DNA of 64,000 nucleotides from Tabrizicola sp. (GCF_022842145.1 NZ_JALHQD010000006.1:210441-274440), one strand, 5' to 3'; positions 18,204-29,186 are shown, counted from the first letter of the stretch. The notes: generated by a model from the sequence alone, not told the origin. Translations and numbers: made by a program.

Positions 18204-18303
18204 GCTTCTCTCATGAACCGACCAACTGTCGCATGACGGTCCGTTCTGTCCGACTGCGACATGCCGTTGAGCGGGGTTGATGGCCCGGTGGCAGGAGGGT
18301 ACG

Positions 18304-18525
18304 ATGGCTGTTCTCGATCGGATTCCGCTGTCAATTCTGGTGATCGCAGCCCTGACGCTGGGGTTGGCGCCCTTTGTCCCCGAACCGCATATCTGGGAGA
18401 AGCTGAAGCTCTTGGTGGCGGGTGATCTGGTGAAGTCGGTAGATATCTTCGATCTGCTGATGCATGCGACCCCCTTCGTGCTGCTGGTGGCCAAACTGGT
18501 GCGTATGGCCGTGCAGCGGGGGTAG
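18304..18525 (+). CDS. small membrane protein (hypothetical)
   Basis: 73 aa from MAVLDRIPLSILVIAALTLGLAPFVPEPHIWEKLKLL; hydrophobic segments. Confidence 0.75.
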   Translation: MAVLDRIPLSILVIAALTLGLAPFVPEPHIWEKLKLLVAGDLVKSVDIFDLLMHATPFVLLVAKLVRMAVQRG

Positions 18526-18546
18526 GGTGTCGGGGTGAACCCCGAG

Positions 18547-18990
18547 TTACAGTGTCATCCGATACCTGATATGGCCGTCGTTATCGCAGAACTGGTCGTA
18601 AAGTTTGCGGGCCGTCGTGTTCTCGATCTCGGTCAGCCAGTAAAGTCGCTGCCAGCCGTTGCCGCGGGCGATGGCGATCAGGTCCTCGATCAGCGCGCGG
18701 CCAAGACCCTTGCCGCGGGCCTCGGGGGCGACGAAGAGGTCTTCCAGATAGCCGTCGTCCCCCAGCACCCATGTCGAGGGGTGGTGCTGGTGAATGGCGA
18801 AGCCCTGCGGGGTGCCGTCGACCACCGCCAGCCGGGCCGTCAGGGGATTCGCGGGGTCCATCAGGCGGGTCCAGGTGAAGGCGGTGACCTCCGCAGGAAG
18901 GGTCAGGCCGTAGCCGTCGAGGAACCCCTGCCACAGGCGCAGGAAATCCCTTTCGTCTTCGGTCCTTGCGTCACGAAGCTTAAGCATCAC
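18547..18990 (-). CDS. GNAT family N-acetyltransferase
   Basis: VLGDDGYLEDLFVAPEARGKGLGRALIEDL acetyl-CoA binding motif. Confidence 0.9.
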   Translation of the reverse strand: MMLKLRDARTEDERDFLRLWQGFLDGYGLTLPAEVTAFTWTRLMDPANPLTARLAVVDGTPQGFAIHQHHPSTWVLGDDGYLEDLFVAPEARGKGLGRALIEDLIAIARGNGWQRLYWLTEIENTTARKLYDQFCDNDGHIRYRMTL

Positions 18991-20372
18991 GCGATGCGGG
19001 CCAGGATGCGCGCCCAGGAGCGGATGCCCTTGTGGAAGCTTTCCAGATCATACTTCTCGTTCGGCGAATGGATCTGGTCGTCGTCGCGGCCAAAGCCGAT
19101 CAGCATCGCATCCATCCCGAGGATGGTCTTGAAGTAACCCGCCACCGGGATCGAGCCGCCGGCCCCCACGAAAGCGGCAGGGCGGCCCCATTCTTCGGTC
19201 AGTGCAGCGCGGGCGGCTTCGAAAGCGGGATCGGAGATTTCCATCACCGAGGCGGGCGCACCATCGCTGCCGCCGTGCCAGAGGATCTCGCAATCGGCGG
19301 GCATCTGGGCTTCGGCCCAATGCTTGAACGCGGCGATGATCTTTTCCGGGTCCTGGCGCGACACCAGACGGAAAGAGACCTTGGCGTGGGCCTCGCCCGG
19401 CAGCACGGTCTTGAATCCGGCCCCATTGTATCCGCCCCACATGCCGTTCACTTCGGCGGTCGGACGGGACCAGATCTTCTCCAGCGGTGTGCGGTCCTGT
19501 TCCCCCGCAGGAACCGAGAGGCCCACGTCGCCAAGGTAGGTCGCATGGTCGAAGGACAGGTTCTGCCATTGCTGGCGCAGGGTGTCGGGAAGTTCGTCCA
19601 CGTCGTCATAGAATCCGGGGACCTGTACCCGGCCCGTCGAGTCGTGCAGGCCGGACAGAAGCCGCGCCATCAGGTGCAGCGGGTTCTGCGCAAGGCCGCC
19701 GTACATCCCGGAATGGAGATCCCGCGACGCGGCGCGGATGGTGAATTCGGCCTTGGCCAGCCCGCGCAGCATCGTCGTGATGGCGGGAGTCGCGCCCTCG
19801 AAAAGCCCGGTGTCGCAGATGAGGGCGAGGTCGCAGGACAGTTCCTCGCGGTTCTGTTCCAGGAAGGGGACCAGCGAGGGCGAACCCGATTCCTCCTCGC
19901 CTTCCAGGAAGATCGTCAGCTTGCCGGGCAGGGTGCCGTGGACGTGTTTCCAGGCGCGACAGGCCTCGATGAAGGTCATCAGCTGGCCCTTGTCATCGGA
20001 AGAGCCACGGGCGCGGATCACCTTGCCCTTGGGGGTGTCCTGGACTTCGGGGTCGAAGGGCTGGCGGTCCCAAAGGTCCAGGGGATCAACGGGTTGCACG
20101 TCATAGTGGCCGTAGAACAGGATGTGCCTGCGGCCTTCGCCGCCATGCGCCACGACCATCGGATGCCCCGGAGTCTGCGCGGCGCGGGCCTCGAAGCCAA
20201 GCGAGGCCAGGTCGGCGGCCAGAAGATCGGCGGTGCGGGCGCAATCCTCCTTGTAGTCGGGATCGGTGGAAATCGACGGGATGCGCAACAGCTCCATCAG
20301 CCGATCCAGTGACTGGGGCAGGGTGTCGTCGATGCGGGCAAGGACGGCGTCGAGAGACGGGGTGGACATCAT
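18987..20372 (-). CDS. M20 family metallopeptidase (dipeptidase)
   Basis: ILFYGHYDVQPVDPLDLWDRQPF, GSSDDKGQLMTFIEA, EGEEESGSPSL. Confidence 0.93.
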   Translation of the reverse strand: MMSTPSLDAVLARIDDTLPQSLDRLMELLRIPSISTDPDYKEDCARTADLLAADLASLGFEARAAQTPGHPMVVAHGGEGRRHILFYGHYDVQPVDPLDLWDRQPFDPEVQDTPKGKVIRARGSSDDKGQLMTFIEACRAWKHVHGTLPGKLTIFLEGEEESGSPSLVPFLEQNREELSCDLALICDTGLFEGATPAITTMLRGLAKAEFTIRAASRDLHSGMYGGLAQNPLHLMARLLSGLHDSTGRVQVPGFYDDVDELPDTLRQQWQNLSFDHATYLGDVGLSVPAGEQDRTPLEKIWSRPTAEVNGMWGGYNGAGFKTVLPGEAHAKVSFRLVSRQDPEKIIAAFKHWAEAQMPADCEILWHGGSDGAPASVMEISDPAFEAARAALTEEWGRPAAFVGAGGSIPVAGYFKTILGMDAMLIGFGRDDDQIHSPNEKYDLESFHKGIRSWARILARIA

Positions 20373-20501
20373 ACTCTCCGGGATTTGATCAGGAACCAGC
20401 CTAGCAGGCGGGTTGGGACTGTCCAGAGCAGGCGGGCTGCGGTAAGGAAGACGAGGCCTGCGGGTGGGGTGACAAATCGCCCCCTTGGCAGCGCCGCAAG
20501 A

Positions 20502-20515
20502 TTGACCGAGATCAA
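20502..20515. promoter_or_regulatory. FnrL/FNR-type box TTGAC-CGAG-ATCAA upstream of hemA
   Basis: One mismatch to TTGAT-N4-ATCAA; 54 nt before hemA ATG. Confidence 0.65.
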
Positions 20516-20568
20516 GGCACCCATGCGGGGGTTCGGTGGAGAACCCTTGCAAAAGGAACCGAAGGCCG

Positions 20569-21801
20569 ATGACCAGATACAACGATGCGATCGATGCCAG
20601 CCTGCAACGCCTTCACGACGAGGGGCGCTATCGCACCTTCATCGACATCGCGCGGGCGCAAGGCCAATTTCCCCATGCCGTGTGGACCAAGCCCGACGGG
20701 TCGCAGAAGGACATCACTGTCTGGTGCGGCAATGACTATCTGGGCATGGGTCAGCATCCGGATGTGCTGACCGCGATGCACGAGGCGCTGGAGGCGACTG
20801 GCGCCGGTTCGGGCGGCACGCGCAACATCAGCGGCACCACGGTCTGGCACAAGCGGCTGGAGGCGGAACTGGCCGACCTGCACGGGAAAGAGGCCGCGCT
20901 GGTCTTTACGTCGGCCTACATCGCCAATGACGCGACCTTGTCGACGCTGCGGGTGATCTTCCCCGGCCTCATCATCTATTCCGACTCGCTGAACCATGCC
21001 TCGATGATCGAAGGCGTGCGGCGTGGCGGTGGCGAGAAGCGGATATTCCGGCACAATGACGTGGCCCACCTGCGCGAGCTGCTGGCCGCTGACGACCCGG
21101 CGGCTCCGAAGCTGATCGCCTTCGAATCGATCTATTCGATGGACGGCGACTTTGGCCCGATCAAGGAAATCTGCGATCTGGCGCAAGAGTTTGGCGCTCT
21201 GACCTACCTGGACGAGGTGCACGCGGTCGGCATGTACGGCCCCCGCGGCGCGGGCGTGGCGGAACGTGACGGGCAGATGCACCGGGTGGACATCATCAAC
21301 GGGACGCTCGCCAAGGCTTACGGCGTCTTCGGCGGCTATATCGCGGCTTCGGCGCGCATGGTCGATGCGGTGCGGTCCTACGCGCCGGGGTTCATCTTCA
21401 CGACCTCGCTGCCGCCGGCGGTTGCTGCGGGTGCAGCGGCCAGTGTCCGGTTCCTGAAAGGGGCGGGTGGGCAGGCGCTGCGGCTGCGGCACCAGACCCA
21501 GGCGACGATCCTGAAGACCCGGCTCAAGGCGATGGGGCTGCCGATCATCGACCACGGGTCGCACATCGTGCCCGTGCACGTGGGCAACCCGGTGCACTGC
21601 AAGATGCTGTCCGACATGCTGCTGGAAGACCACGGCATCTACGTCCAGCCGATCAATTTTCCCACCGTCCCCCGCGGTACCGAGCGGCTGCGCTTCACGC
21701 CCTCGCCGGTGCACGGATCGGGCGAGATCGACAAGCTGGTGCGCGCGATGGATGCACTCTGGTCGCATTGTGCGCTGAATCGCGCCGAACAGGTGGCTTA
21801 A
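20569..21801 (+). CDS. hemA: 5-aminolevulinate synthase
   Basis: [71 protein letters not shown]. Confidence 0.97.
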   Translation: MTRYNDAIDASLQRLHDEGRYRTFIDIARAQGQFPHAVWTKPDGSQKDITVWCGNDYLGMGQHPDVLTAMHEALEATGAGSGGTRNISGTTVWHKRLEAELADLHGKEAALVFTSAYIANDATLSTLRVIFPGLIIYSDSLNHASMIEGVRRGGGEKRIFRHNDVAHLRELLAADDPAAPKLIAFESIYSMDGDFGPIKEICDLAQEFGALTYLDEVHAVGMYGPRGAGVAERDGQMHRVDIINGTLAKAYGVFGGYIAASARMVDAVRSYAPGFIFTTSLPPAVAAGAAASVRFLKGAGGQALRLRHQTQATILKTRLKAMGLPIIDHGSHIVPVHVGNPVHCKMLSDMLLEDHGIYVQPINFPTVPRGTERLRFTPSPVHGSGEIDKLVRAMDALWSHCALNRAEQVA

Positions 21802-21827
21802 GGCCTTTGGCCTGTGGAAAAGGCCTT
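21800..21827 (+). terminator. hairpin at hemA 3' end
   Basis: AAGGCCTTT-N10-AAAGGCCTT perfect 9-bp arms overlapping the stop codon; no long T tract. Confidence 0.5.
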
Positions 21828-21920
21828 GTCCTATGGTAGGGTTTGTCCAATAGAACAACGATGTGAGTCGCTGGGGAAGGCGACCACGCGGACGGGTGCA
21901 CCGAAGGGGACAGCGGGCAG

Positions 21921-23168
21921 ATGATCGGTTGGAGGTCAAAACCTTCGACAACCGAAGAGGACAAGCCAAAGGGCTTTGACGACTTCGAGTTGCGGCTCGG
22001 CGACCTCATGCGCGGCGAGCGTGCCACGCTTGGCAAGTCGCTGCTTGATGTACAGCGTGAGCTTAAGATCAAGGCCACCTATATCGCCGCCATCGAAAAC
22101 GCCGATCTGTCGGCTTTCGAGACCCCCGGTTTTGTCGCAGGCTACGTCCGTTCCTACGCCCGCTACCTGGCAATGGACCCGGAATGGGCCTTCGAACGCT
22201 TCTGCGCCGAAGCGGGCTATACCGTGTCGCACGGGCTTTCCTCGGCCGCTGCACCGCAGCAGTTCGCAAAGGCCCGGGCCCGGGCCGAGAATGCCGATCC
22301 GCTGGGCGACCCGAACGCCAGCTTCATCCCGCGGGGCGAGGCGATCTGGTCGCATATCGAACCCGGGGCCGTCGGCTCCATCGCCGTTCTGGTCGCGCTG
22401 ATCGGGGCCATCGGCTATGGCGGCTGGTCGGTTCTGCAGGAAGTCCAGCGTGTGCAACTGGCGCCCGTCGACGAAGCCCCGACCGTGGTGGCCCAGATCG
22501 ACCCTCTGTCGAGCGCCGGAACCGCGGGTCAGCAGATCGCCGTGGCCCGCCCGGCCGAACCGGCGGCGGAAGCGGTCGCCAGTGCCGAAGGTTCGGCAGA
22601 CAGCGATGTGCTCGACCGGCTCTACCGCCCGCAGGCGCTGGACGTGCCCGTCCTGACCTCCCGCGATGGCCCGATTGCCGCGATCAACCCGCGCGAAACC
22701 GGGGTGCTGGCGGAAGTCGCCGAAGCCGATGCCGTGGACCAGGCGATCGAACAGGCGGTCGAGGCCGAGGTGCAGGTCGTCGCCGAGGCGCAGCAGGGCA
22801 TCGAAGTCCTGGCCGTGCGCCCGTCCTGGGTGCGGGTCAATGCGGCCGATGGCACCGTGCTGTTCGAAAAGATCCTGGACGCAGGCGAACGGTACGTGGT
22901 GCCGCCGCTGGAAACCGCAGCCCTGTTCCGCACCGGCAACTCCGGATCGATCTACTTTGTCGTCGATGGTCTGACCTACGGCCCGGTTGCCCCCGGCGCG
23001 CAGGTCGCCAAGGACATCCCGCTTTCGCCAGAGGCGCTGACGCAAAGCTTTGCCCAGGCCGATCCGACGGCGGACGAGGATCTGGCGCGCTTTGCCACCG
23101 CGGATGCCTCGGCCCTTGTTCCGGCCTTGGACGCGCCAGAAGCTGCCCCCGAGGATGCGACCGAATAG
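21921..23168 (+). CDS. helix-turn-helix / RodZ-like (DUF4115) protein
   Basis: HTH_25 GDLMRGERATLGKSLLDVQRELKIKATYIAAIE, single TM, C-terminal RodZ-like domain; upstream of ispG. Confidence 0.87.
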   Translation: MIGWRSKPSTTEEDKPKGFDDFELRLGDLMRGERATLGKSLLDVQRELKIKATYIAAIENADLSAFETPGFVAGYVRSYARYLAMDPEWAFERFCAEAGYTVSHGLSSAAAPQQFAKARARAENADPLGDPNASFIPRGEAIWSHIEPGAVGSIAVLVALIGAIGYGGWSVLQEVQRVQLAPVDEAPTVVAQIDPLSSAGTAGQQIAVARPAEPAAEAVASAEGSADSDVLDRLYRPQALDVPVLTSRDGPIAAINPRETGVLAEVAEADAVDQAIEQAVEAEVQVVAEAQQGIEVLAVRPSWVRVNAADGTVLFEKILDAGERYVVPPLETAALFRTGNSGSIYFVVDGLTYGPVAPGAQVAKDIPLSPEALTQSFAQADPTADEDLARFATADASALVPALDAPEAAPEDATE

Positions 23169-23229
23169 GCGGATTGCCGGGACTGCCCGCGCGGCTTATG
23201 TTGCGACGGCAAGACACGGAGCCTGACCC

Positions 23230-24354
23230 ATGACCCACAATCCCGTCCGCCCCTGGCGCAACATCCAGCGCCGGCCCTCGCGGCAGATCCGGGTGGGCAA
23301 GGTGCTGGTCGGCGGCGATGCTCCGATCAGCGTGCAGACCATGACCAACACGCTGACAACCGACGTGGCCGCGACGATCGAGCAGATCCAACGTTGCGCG
23401 GTCGCCGGGGCGGATATCGTCCGGGTGTCCACGCCGGACGCCGAAAGCACGGCGGCGCTGCGCGAGATCGTGGCGGAAAGCCCGGTCCCGATCGTTGCCG
23501 ACATCCATTTCCACTACAAGCGCGCCATCGAGGCGGCTCAGGCCGGGGCGGCCTGCCTGCGGATCAACCCCGGCAACATCGGCGATGCGCGCCGGGTGGC
23601 CGAGGTGGTGAAGGCCGCGAAGGACCACGGGTGCAGCATCCGCATCGGGGTGAACGCCGGGTCGCTGGAAAAGCACCTTCTGGACAAGTACGGCGAGCCT
23701 TGTCCCGATGCGATGGTGGAATCGGGCCTCGACCACATCAAGCTGTTGCAGGACAACGATTTCCACGAATTCAAGATTTCGGTGAAGGCCAGTGATGTCT
23801 TCATGGCGGCTGCCGCCTACCAGCAGCTGGCCGATGCCACCGACGCGCCGATCCATCTGGGGATCACCGAGGCAGGGGGGCTGACCTCGGGCACGGTGAA
23901 GTCGGCCATCGGGCTGGGGAACCTGCTGTGGATGGGGATCGGCGACACGATCCGCGTCAGTCTGTCGGCGGACCCGGTCGAGGAAGTGAAGGTCGGCTTC
24001 GAGATCCTGAAATCGCTGGGCCTGCGGCACCGTGGGGTGACGATCATCTCGTGCCCGTCCTGCGCGCGGCAAGGGTTCGACGTCATCAAGACCGTCACGG
24101 CGCTGGAGGACCGGCTGGCCCACATCACCACCTCGATGAGCCTGTCGATCATCGGCTGCGTGGTCAACGGCCCCGGTGAGGCCTTGATGACCGACATCGG
24201 CTTTACCGGCGGCGGGGCGGGCAAGGGGATGGTCTATCTCGCCGGCAAGCAGGACCACACCCTGTCCAACGACCGGATGGTCGAGCACATCGTCGAACTG
24301 GTCGAGGCCAAGGCGGCCGAGATCGAGGCGGCGGAAAAGCTTGCCGCGGAATAG
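23230..24354 (+). CDS. ispG: 4-hydroxy-3-methylbut-2-en-1-yl diphosphate synthase
   Basis: [49 protein letters not shown]. Confidence 0.97.
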   Translation: MTHNPVRPWRNIQRRPSRQIRVGKVLVGGDAPISVQTMTNTLTTDVAATIEQIQRCAVAGADIVRVSTPDAESTAALREIVAESPVPIVADIHFHYKRAIEAAQAGAACLRINPGNIGDARRVAEVVKAAKDHGCSIRIGVNAGSLEKHLLDKYGEPCPDAMVESGLDHIKLLQDNDFHEFKISVKASDVFMAAAAYQQLADATDAPIHLGITEAGGLTSGTVKSAIGLGNLLWMGIGDTIRVSLSADPVEEVKVGFEILKSLGLRHRGVTIISCPSCARQGFDVIKTVTALEDRLAHITTSMSLSIIGCVVNGPGEALMTDIGFTGGGAGKGMVYLAGKQDHTLSNDRMVEHIVELVEAKAAEIEAAEKLAAE

Positions 24355-24360
24355 CGGGAC

Positions 24361-25251
24361 TTAATCCTCGCCCAGTTCCTGCGCCAGGTGATCGATGAAG
24401 GCGCGCAGCCGGGCGGTGACCGATTGTGCCGAGGGATAGACGAAATAGATCGCCTTCCGCGGCGTGGACCAGGCGGGCAGGACATGGACCAGCCGCCCTT
24501 GCGCGATTTCCGCGCGGACGATGAGGCCGGGCAGGGGGGCGATGCCGGCCCCGGCGACGACGGCGTCACGGACTGCCAGCTGCGACCCAAGCCGTAGCGG
24601 CGGGTTGAAGGGCAGGGTGATCTCTTCGGCTCCGTTGCCAAGCGGCAGGCCTCCGGCCCACAGCGTGGCCAGGCCGACCATCGGAAAGCGCGTCAGGTCA
24701 GTCGGATGGCGCAATGTGTCCAGCCCTGGCAGGTCGGGGGCGGCGGCAAGCATCGCCTGGCCGTGCAAAAGCCGCCGCGCGACCTGGCTGCTGTCCTCCA
24801 GCGGGCCAAAGCGGATGCAACCGTCGAAGCCCTCTTCCAAGAGGTCGGGGGTCCGGTCAAGGAAATGGATCTCCAGCGTCACGTCGGGGTGCAGGCGGCG
24901 GAAGCTGGCGGCAATCGGGCCGATCAGCAGATTGCCGATCACCTGCGGCACCGCCAGCCGCAGATGCCCGCGCGGAGTGCCGCCGGATTCGCCCAGGGCG
25001 CGGCGGATGTCCTCGGCCTCGCCCAGCAGCCGGTCGGCGCGGGCAGCAAGGACTTCGCCTTCCTGCGTGGCGCGCAAGGTGCGGGTGGACCGTTCGATGA
25101 GCCGGACGCCCAGATGGCTTTCCAAGTCCGCCACCCGCTTTGACAGCGTGGACTTCGGCACCCGCAGGGCCAGGGCTGCGGCAGAGAACGAGCCCTCGCG
25201 CAGCACGGTGCGGAAGCCGCGCAGGGCGGTGAGGTCGAGGTCATTGTCCAT
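24361..25251 (-). CDS. LysR family transcriptional regulator
   Basis: N-terminal wHTH GSFSAAALALRVPKSTLSKRVADLESHLGVRLIERSTR. Confidence 0.93.
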   Translation of the reverse strand: MDNDLDLTALRGFRTVLREGSFSAAALALRVPKSTLSKRVADLESHLGVRLIERSTRTLRATQEGEVLAARADRLLGEAEDIRRALGESGGTPRGHLRLAVPQVIGNLLIGPIAASFRRLHPDVTLEIHFLDRTPDLLEEGFDGCIRFGPLEDSSQVARRLLHGQAMLAAAPDLPGLDTLRHPTDLTRFPMVGLATLWAGGLPLGNGAEEITLPFNPPLRLGSQLAVRDAVVAGAGIAPLPGLIVRAEIAQGRLVHVLPAWSTPRKAIYFVYPSAQSVTARLRAFIDHLAQELGED

Positions 25252-25339
25252 AATTCGGGACGCACCTTGCAGGAAAGGCCAACTTGTCCATCATGCTGGA
25301 TTGTCGCATCCTGTGCAAGACAGATTGAAGGACCAATAG

Positions 25340-26557
25340 ATGCAACGGATGACTGACCGGCCCGGCGGCGCGGTGACAGGAGCGGTGACGGCGGCGGTGC
25401 TGGGACTTGCGGCGATGACGATCATGGCCAATGCCACCGTCGCCTCCTCGCTGCCGGGCCTGCGCGCCCATTATGCCGACGTGCCGCATATCGACACGCT
25501 GGCGGGGCTCATCGTGACCTTGCCCTCGCTGGCCATCGTCCTGTCGGCCGGGCTGATGGGCGTGCTGATCGACCGTTGGGACCGGCAGAAGCTTCTTTTG
25601 GTGACGGCGGTGCTTTATGCGGTGGGCGGGACCTCGGGCCTTTGGGCGGAAAGCATCTGGGCGATGCTGGCGGGGCGGCTGGCGCTGGGGCTGGGGGTTG
25701 CGGGGACGATGAACCTTGGCATGACCTGGGCCAGCGACCTGTGGCAAGGCCCCGATCGGGCGCGGTTTCTGGGGATGCAGGGGGCGGCGATCTCGGCGGC
25801 GGGGATCGTGTTCATGCTGCTGGGCGGGCTTCTGGCCAGCTACCATTGGCGCGGAGCCTTCGCTGTCTATGCACTGATCCTGCCGATCGCGGCGCTGGCC
25901 TTCATCGCCCTTGGCCCCCATGCCAGGGCCATCGCCGCCGACCGCGACCGGCCGAAACCGGTCCAGACCACCGCCGACCGCTTCCCCTGGGCCGCCTATG
26001 CCTTCATTGCGCCCCTGGCCTTCGTGTTTCAGGTCGCGTTCTACGTCACCCCCACCCGGCTGCCCTTCCACCTTGAGGCGCTGGGGACCACCAGCCCCCT
26101 GGTCGTCGGGGCGCTGATGGCGGCGCTGGTCACGGTCTCGGCCCCGGTGTCGCTGATGTACGGCCGCATCCGGACGCGGCTGTCGGCCATGACGATCTTC
26201 GGGTTGTCCTTCGTTTTGATCGGGGCGGGGTTCATCGCCCATGCCACGGCGACGGACTGGCACGGAGTCCTCGTGGGCTCGCTGATCGCGGGGCTTGGGA
26301 TGGGGATCTCGATGCCGAACTACACGACCTGGTTCATGGCGCTGGTTCCGGCGACGATGCGGGGCCGGGCCTCGGGCTTGCTCACGACGGCGTTCTTCCT
26401 GGGCCAGTTCGCCTCGCCCCTGGTGTCCGCGCCGCTGGTGGCCTGGTTCGGACTGGCGGGGACATTCGCGGCGGTGGGCTTCGGTCTGGTGGGCTTGGGC
26501 GCGGCGCTTTGGGTCGTCCACGCGGTACGCCCCGAACCGACGGCGGCCGAGGCCTAG
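25340..26557 (+). CDS. MFS transporter
   Basis: 12-TM-like protein, GVLIDRWDRQKLLL motif A-like; divergent from LysR gene. Confidence 0.9.
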   Translation: MQRMTDRPGGAVTGAVTAAVLGLAAMTIMANATVASSLPGLRAHYADVPHIDTLAGLIVTLPSLAIVLSAGLMGVLIDRWDRQKLLLVTAVLYAVGGTSGLWAESIWAMLAGRLALGLGVAGTMNLGMTWASDLWQGPDRARFLGMQGAAISAAGIVFMLLGGLLASYHWRGAFAVYALILPIAALAFIALGPHARAIAADRDRPKPVQTTADRFPWAAYAFIAPLAFVFQVAFYVTPTRLPFHLEALGTTSPLVVGALMAALVTVSAPVSLMYGRIRTRLSAMTIFGLSFVLIGAGFIAHATATDWHGVLVGSLIAGLGMGISMPNYTTWFMALVPATMRGRASGLLTTAFFLGQFASPLVSAPLVAWFGLAGTFAAVGFGLVGLGAALWVVHAVRPEPTAAEA

Positions 26558-26563
26558 ACCACC

Positions 26564-26899
26564 CTAGTGCGGGATCGACTTCGAGAAGAGGTTCACGATC
26601 AGCACCCCCACGAGGATGAAGGCCAGACCCAGGATCGCGGCGAAGTCCAGGGTCTGGCGATACCAGATCCAGGCCACGCCGCTGATCAGCACGATCCCCA
26701 TCCCCGACCAGATCGCATAGACCACTCCGGTCGCCATCACCCGCAATGGATAGGACAGAAGCCAGAAGGCCACGGCATAGCCGAAGATCGCCACCAGCGA
26801 AGGTCCCAGCCGGGTGAAGCTTTCAGACCGCGCCAGCGCGGTCGTCGCAACCACTTCAGCCAGGATGGCCGCCAGAAGGATCAGATAGGTCCGGGTCAT
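26564..26899 (-). CDS. SMR family multidrug efflux transporter
   Basis: TYLILLAAILAEVVATTALARSESFTRLGPSL, GVVYAIWSGMGIVLI. Confidence 0.93.
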   Translation of the reverse strand: MTRTYLILLAAILAEVVATTALARSESFTRLGPSLVAIFGYAVAFWLLSYPLRVMATGVVYAIWSGMGIVLISGVAWIWYRQTLDFAAILGLAFILVGVLIVNLFSKSIPH

Positions 26900-27041
26900 G
26901 CGTCCGCCTTGGTCGTTGCCTGTCACGGGCATCCTGCGCGGGCCGGCGACACAAGTCGAGTTGGCCCGCGACGCTTGCAGAGGCGGAACCGGCACCGCCA
27001 GCGACCGCAAGCCGGATCACCGGGCGGTCGCAAGCCCTGGC

Positions 27042-27803
27042 TCAGCCACCCTTGCGCATGTCGGCGACGAAGGTCTGCATCACGTCGAGGGGGGCATAGC
27101 CGCGCATCACCGAATCCCCCATGACGAAGGCCGGGGTTCCGGTGACGTCCATCATCTCGGCCAGGGCATAGTTGTCCTGGATCACCGCCATCACCTCGGG
27201 CGACTTCATCCGGTCCAGGACCGGCTGCGGCTCGAACCCAAGGTCTTCGGCCAGACGGGTCAGCGTCTCGGTGGTGGGCTCTCCCCGCAGGACAATGAGA
27301 GCGTGGTGCGCCTTGTCATAGGCCTCGTCGCCGTGAAGCTGGCGCAGCGCGATGGCGAACTGGGCGGATAGCATCGACGCCTCACCCAGGATCGGGAATT
27401 CCTTGACCACAAAGCGGATGTTGCCGTCGGCGGCGATCAGCTGTTCGACCTCGTCATAGGCCTTGCGGCAATAGCCGCAGCGATAGTCCATGAACTCGAC
27501 CAGAGTGATGTCGCCGTTCGGGTTGCCGCCGACCCAGTCGTTCGGATTGGCGAAGATGCGCGCGCTGTTGGCCGCGATGATCGTCGAGTCCCGCTCCAGC
27601 CCGGCGGATTCTTCGCGCTGCTGCAGGATATCCATCGCTTCGATCAGTACTTCGGGATTTTCCAGCAGATAGGCCCGCACTTCGTCACGGAAGGCGCTGC
27701 GCTCGGCATCCGTCATGGCGGCAGCGGCGCCGGTGACCGGCTCCTCGGCAAGGGCGGGGAAGCTGGCAAGGCCGGCGATCAGGCCAAGGGCAAGACGGTT
27801 CAT
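27042..27803 (-). CDS. DsbA family thiol:disulfide protein
   Basis: Signal peptide, LVEFMDYRCGYCRKAYDEV CxxC, GTPAFVMGD. Confidence 0.93.
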   Translation of the reverse strand: MNRLALGLIAGLASFPALAEEPVTGAAAAMTDAERSAFRDEVRAYLLENPEVLIEAMDILQQREESAGLERDSTIIAANSARIFANPNDWVGGNPNGDITLVEFMDYRCGYCRKAYDEVEQLIAADGNIRFVVKEFPILGEASMLSAQFAIALRQLHGDEAYDKAHHALIVLRGEPTTETLTRLAEDLGFEPQPVLDRMKSPEVMAVIQDNYALAEMMDVTGTPAFVMGDSVMRGYAPLDVMQTFVADMRKGG

Positions 27804-27942
27804 GGAAGCTCCTGAAGACCGCGGACCTGCGGCGGGCGGAGGATAGGGGGGGCCACCGGGCGTGACAAGCCGCTCGCCGCTTTGTGATGGCCGGGACGCG
27901 GGCGGAATTTACAAATGCCGGCCAAGCAGGGATAAGGCGGCG

Positions 27943-29139
27943 ATGACCGCGCTTAAAGCCTTGCTGCTGACCCTGCTTCTGGCCCTGCCTCTGGGCGCGG
28001 AAGAGCTTTCGGCGCTGGCCAAGGTAAACTCGCTGCGGTCGGGGATCGTGGCGACAGGGGGCGGGCTGGAACTCCGCCTTGCGCTCAGCCAGCCGGTGCC
28101 CTGGCGCCTGCGGTTGCTGGACGATCCGCCGCGCCTGGTGATCGACGCGCGCGAAGTGGACTGGCGCGGGGCCGAGGCGCTGGCCGTGGTCAAGCCCGGC
28201 GTCTCGCTGCGGGCAGGCCGCTTTCGTCCGGGCTGGTCGCGGATGGTGCTGGAGCTGGAAGGTCCGCACAAGGTCGCACGGGCCGAGATGACGACGGGCG
28301 ACGAGACCCGGCTGGAGATCGTGCTGGAACCGACCGACGCGGCCAGCTTCGCGGCTGAGGCAGCGCGTCCCGACCTGCCGGAATGGGCCTTGCCCGAGGC
28401 CGCGACACTGGTGCCGCCCCTGCCGCAGGGCAACGGTCCCCTGGTCGTCGTCCTTGACCCCGGCCACGGCGGGATCGACCCCGGTGCCGAACGCGACGGC
28501 ACCAGCGAGGCCGCGCTGATGCTGACCTTCGCGCGCGAGGTGAAAGAGGTTCTCTTGCGCGACGGCCGCTTCCGAGTGGTGATGACCCGCGACGAGGATG
28601 TCTTCGTCCCGCTGGAAACCCGGACCTCCGTCGCGCGTGAAGCCGAGGCGGACCTGTTCCTGTCGCTTCACGCCGATGCGCTGGCCGAGGGTGATGCGCA
28701 GGGGGCGACGGTCTATACCCTAGCCGATGAGGCTTCGGATGCCGCCGCAGCCGCGCTGGCCGAACGGCATGACCGCGATGATCTGCTGGCGGGGGTGGAT
28801 CTTTCCGAACAGGACGACGTGGTGGCCGAGGTCCTGATGGACATGGCCCGGACCGAAACCGCTCCGCGCACCGACCGGCTGGCAAAGGCGATGGTCGGGG
28901 CGATCAAGGCCGCGGAAATCCGGATGCACCGTCGACCGCAACAGTCGGGCGGCTTTTCGGTGCTGAAGACGCCGGACATCCCCTCGGTCCTCTTGGAGGT
29001 CGGGTTCCTGTCGTCGGACCGCGACTTCAAGCGTCTCTCTGACCCCGCCTGGCGCGCGACCCTGGCCGAGGCGCTGCGTCAGGCGCTGGTCACCTGGTCC
29101 GAGGAAGACGCGGCGCTGCGGGCTGCGGCCAACCCCTGA
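27943..29139 (+). CDS. N-acetylmuramoyl-L-alanine amidase
   Basis: AMIN-like N-terminus; VVLDPGHGGIDPGAERDG, LSLHADAL, VLLEVGFLSSDRD amidase_3 motifs. Confidence 0.93.
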   Translation: MTALKALLLTLLLALPLGAEELSALAKVNSLRSGIVATGGGLELRLALSQPVPWRLRLLDDPPRLVIDAREVDWRGAEALAVVKPGVSLRAGRFRPGWSRMVLELEGPHKVARAEMTTGDETRLEIVLEPTDAASFAAEAARPDLPEWALPEAATLVPPLPQGNGPLVVVLDPGHGGIDPGAERDGTSEAALMLTFAREVKEVLLRDGRFRVVMTRDEDVFVPLETRTSVAREAEADLFLSLHADALAEGDAQGATVYTLADEASDAAAAALAERHDRDDLLAGVDLSEQDDVVAEVLMDMARTETAPRTDRLAKAMVGAIKAAEIRMHRRPQQSGGFSVLKTPDIPSVLLEVGFLSSDRDFKRLSDPAWRATLAEALRQALVTWSEEDAALRAAANP

Positions 29140-29186
29140 CCCGTGCGAAACCCCGCCCGAACAGGTATTTGTGACCGTCCAAGGTT

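Noticed and set aside
17656-18334. ORFs overlapping the tRNA-Asp genes (e.g. ...GAVDGARTRDPRRDRPVL and VVAQLVRVPACHAGGRGFEPRPPRQ)
   Set aside because: These are classic spurious translations of tRNA genes on either strand; the cloverleaf explains the sequence.
20373-20501. Short minus-strand [20 protein letters not shown]... between the M20 peptidase and hemA
   Set aside because: No convincing RBS or coding composition; overlaps the promoter region.
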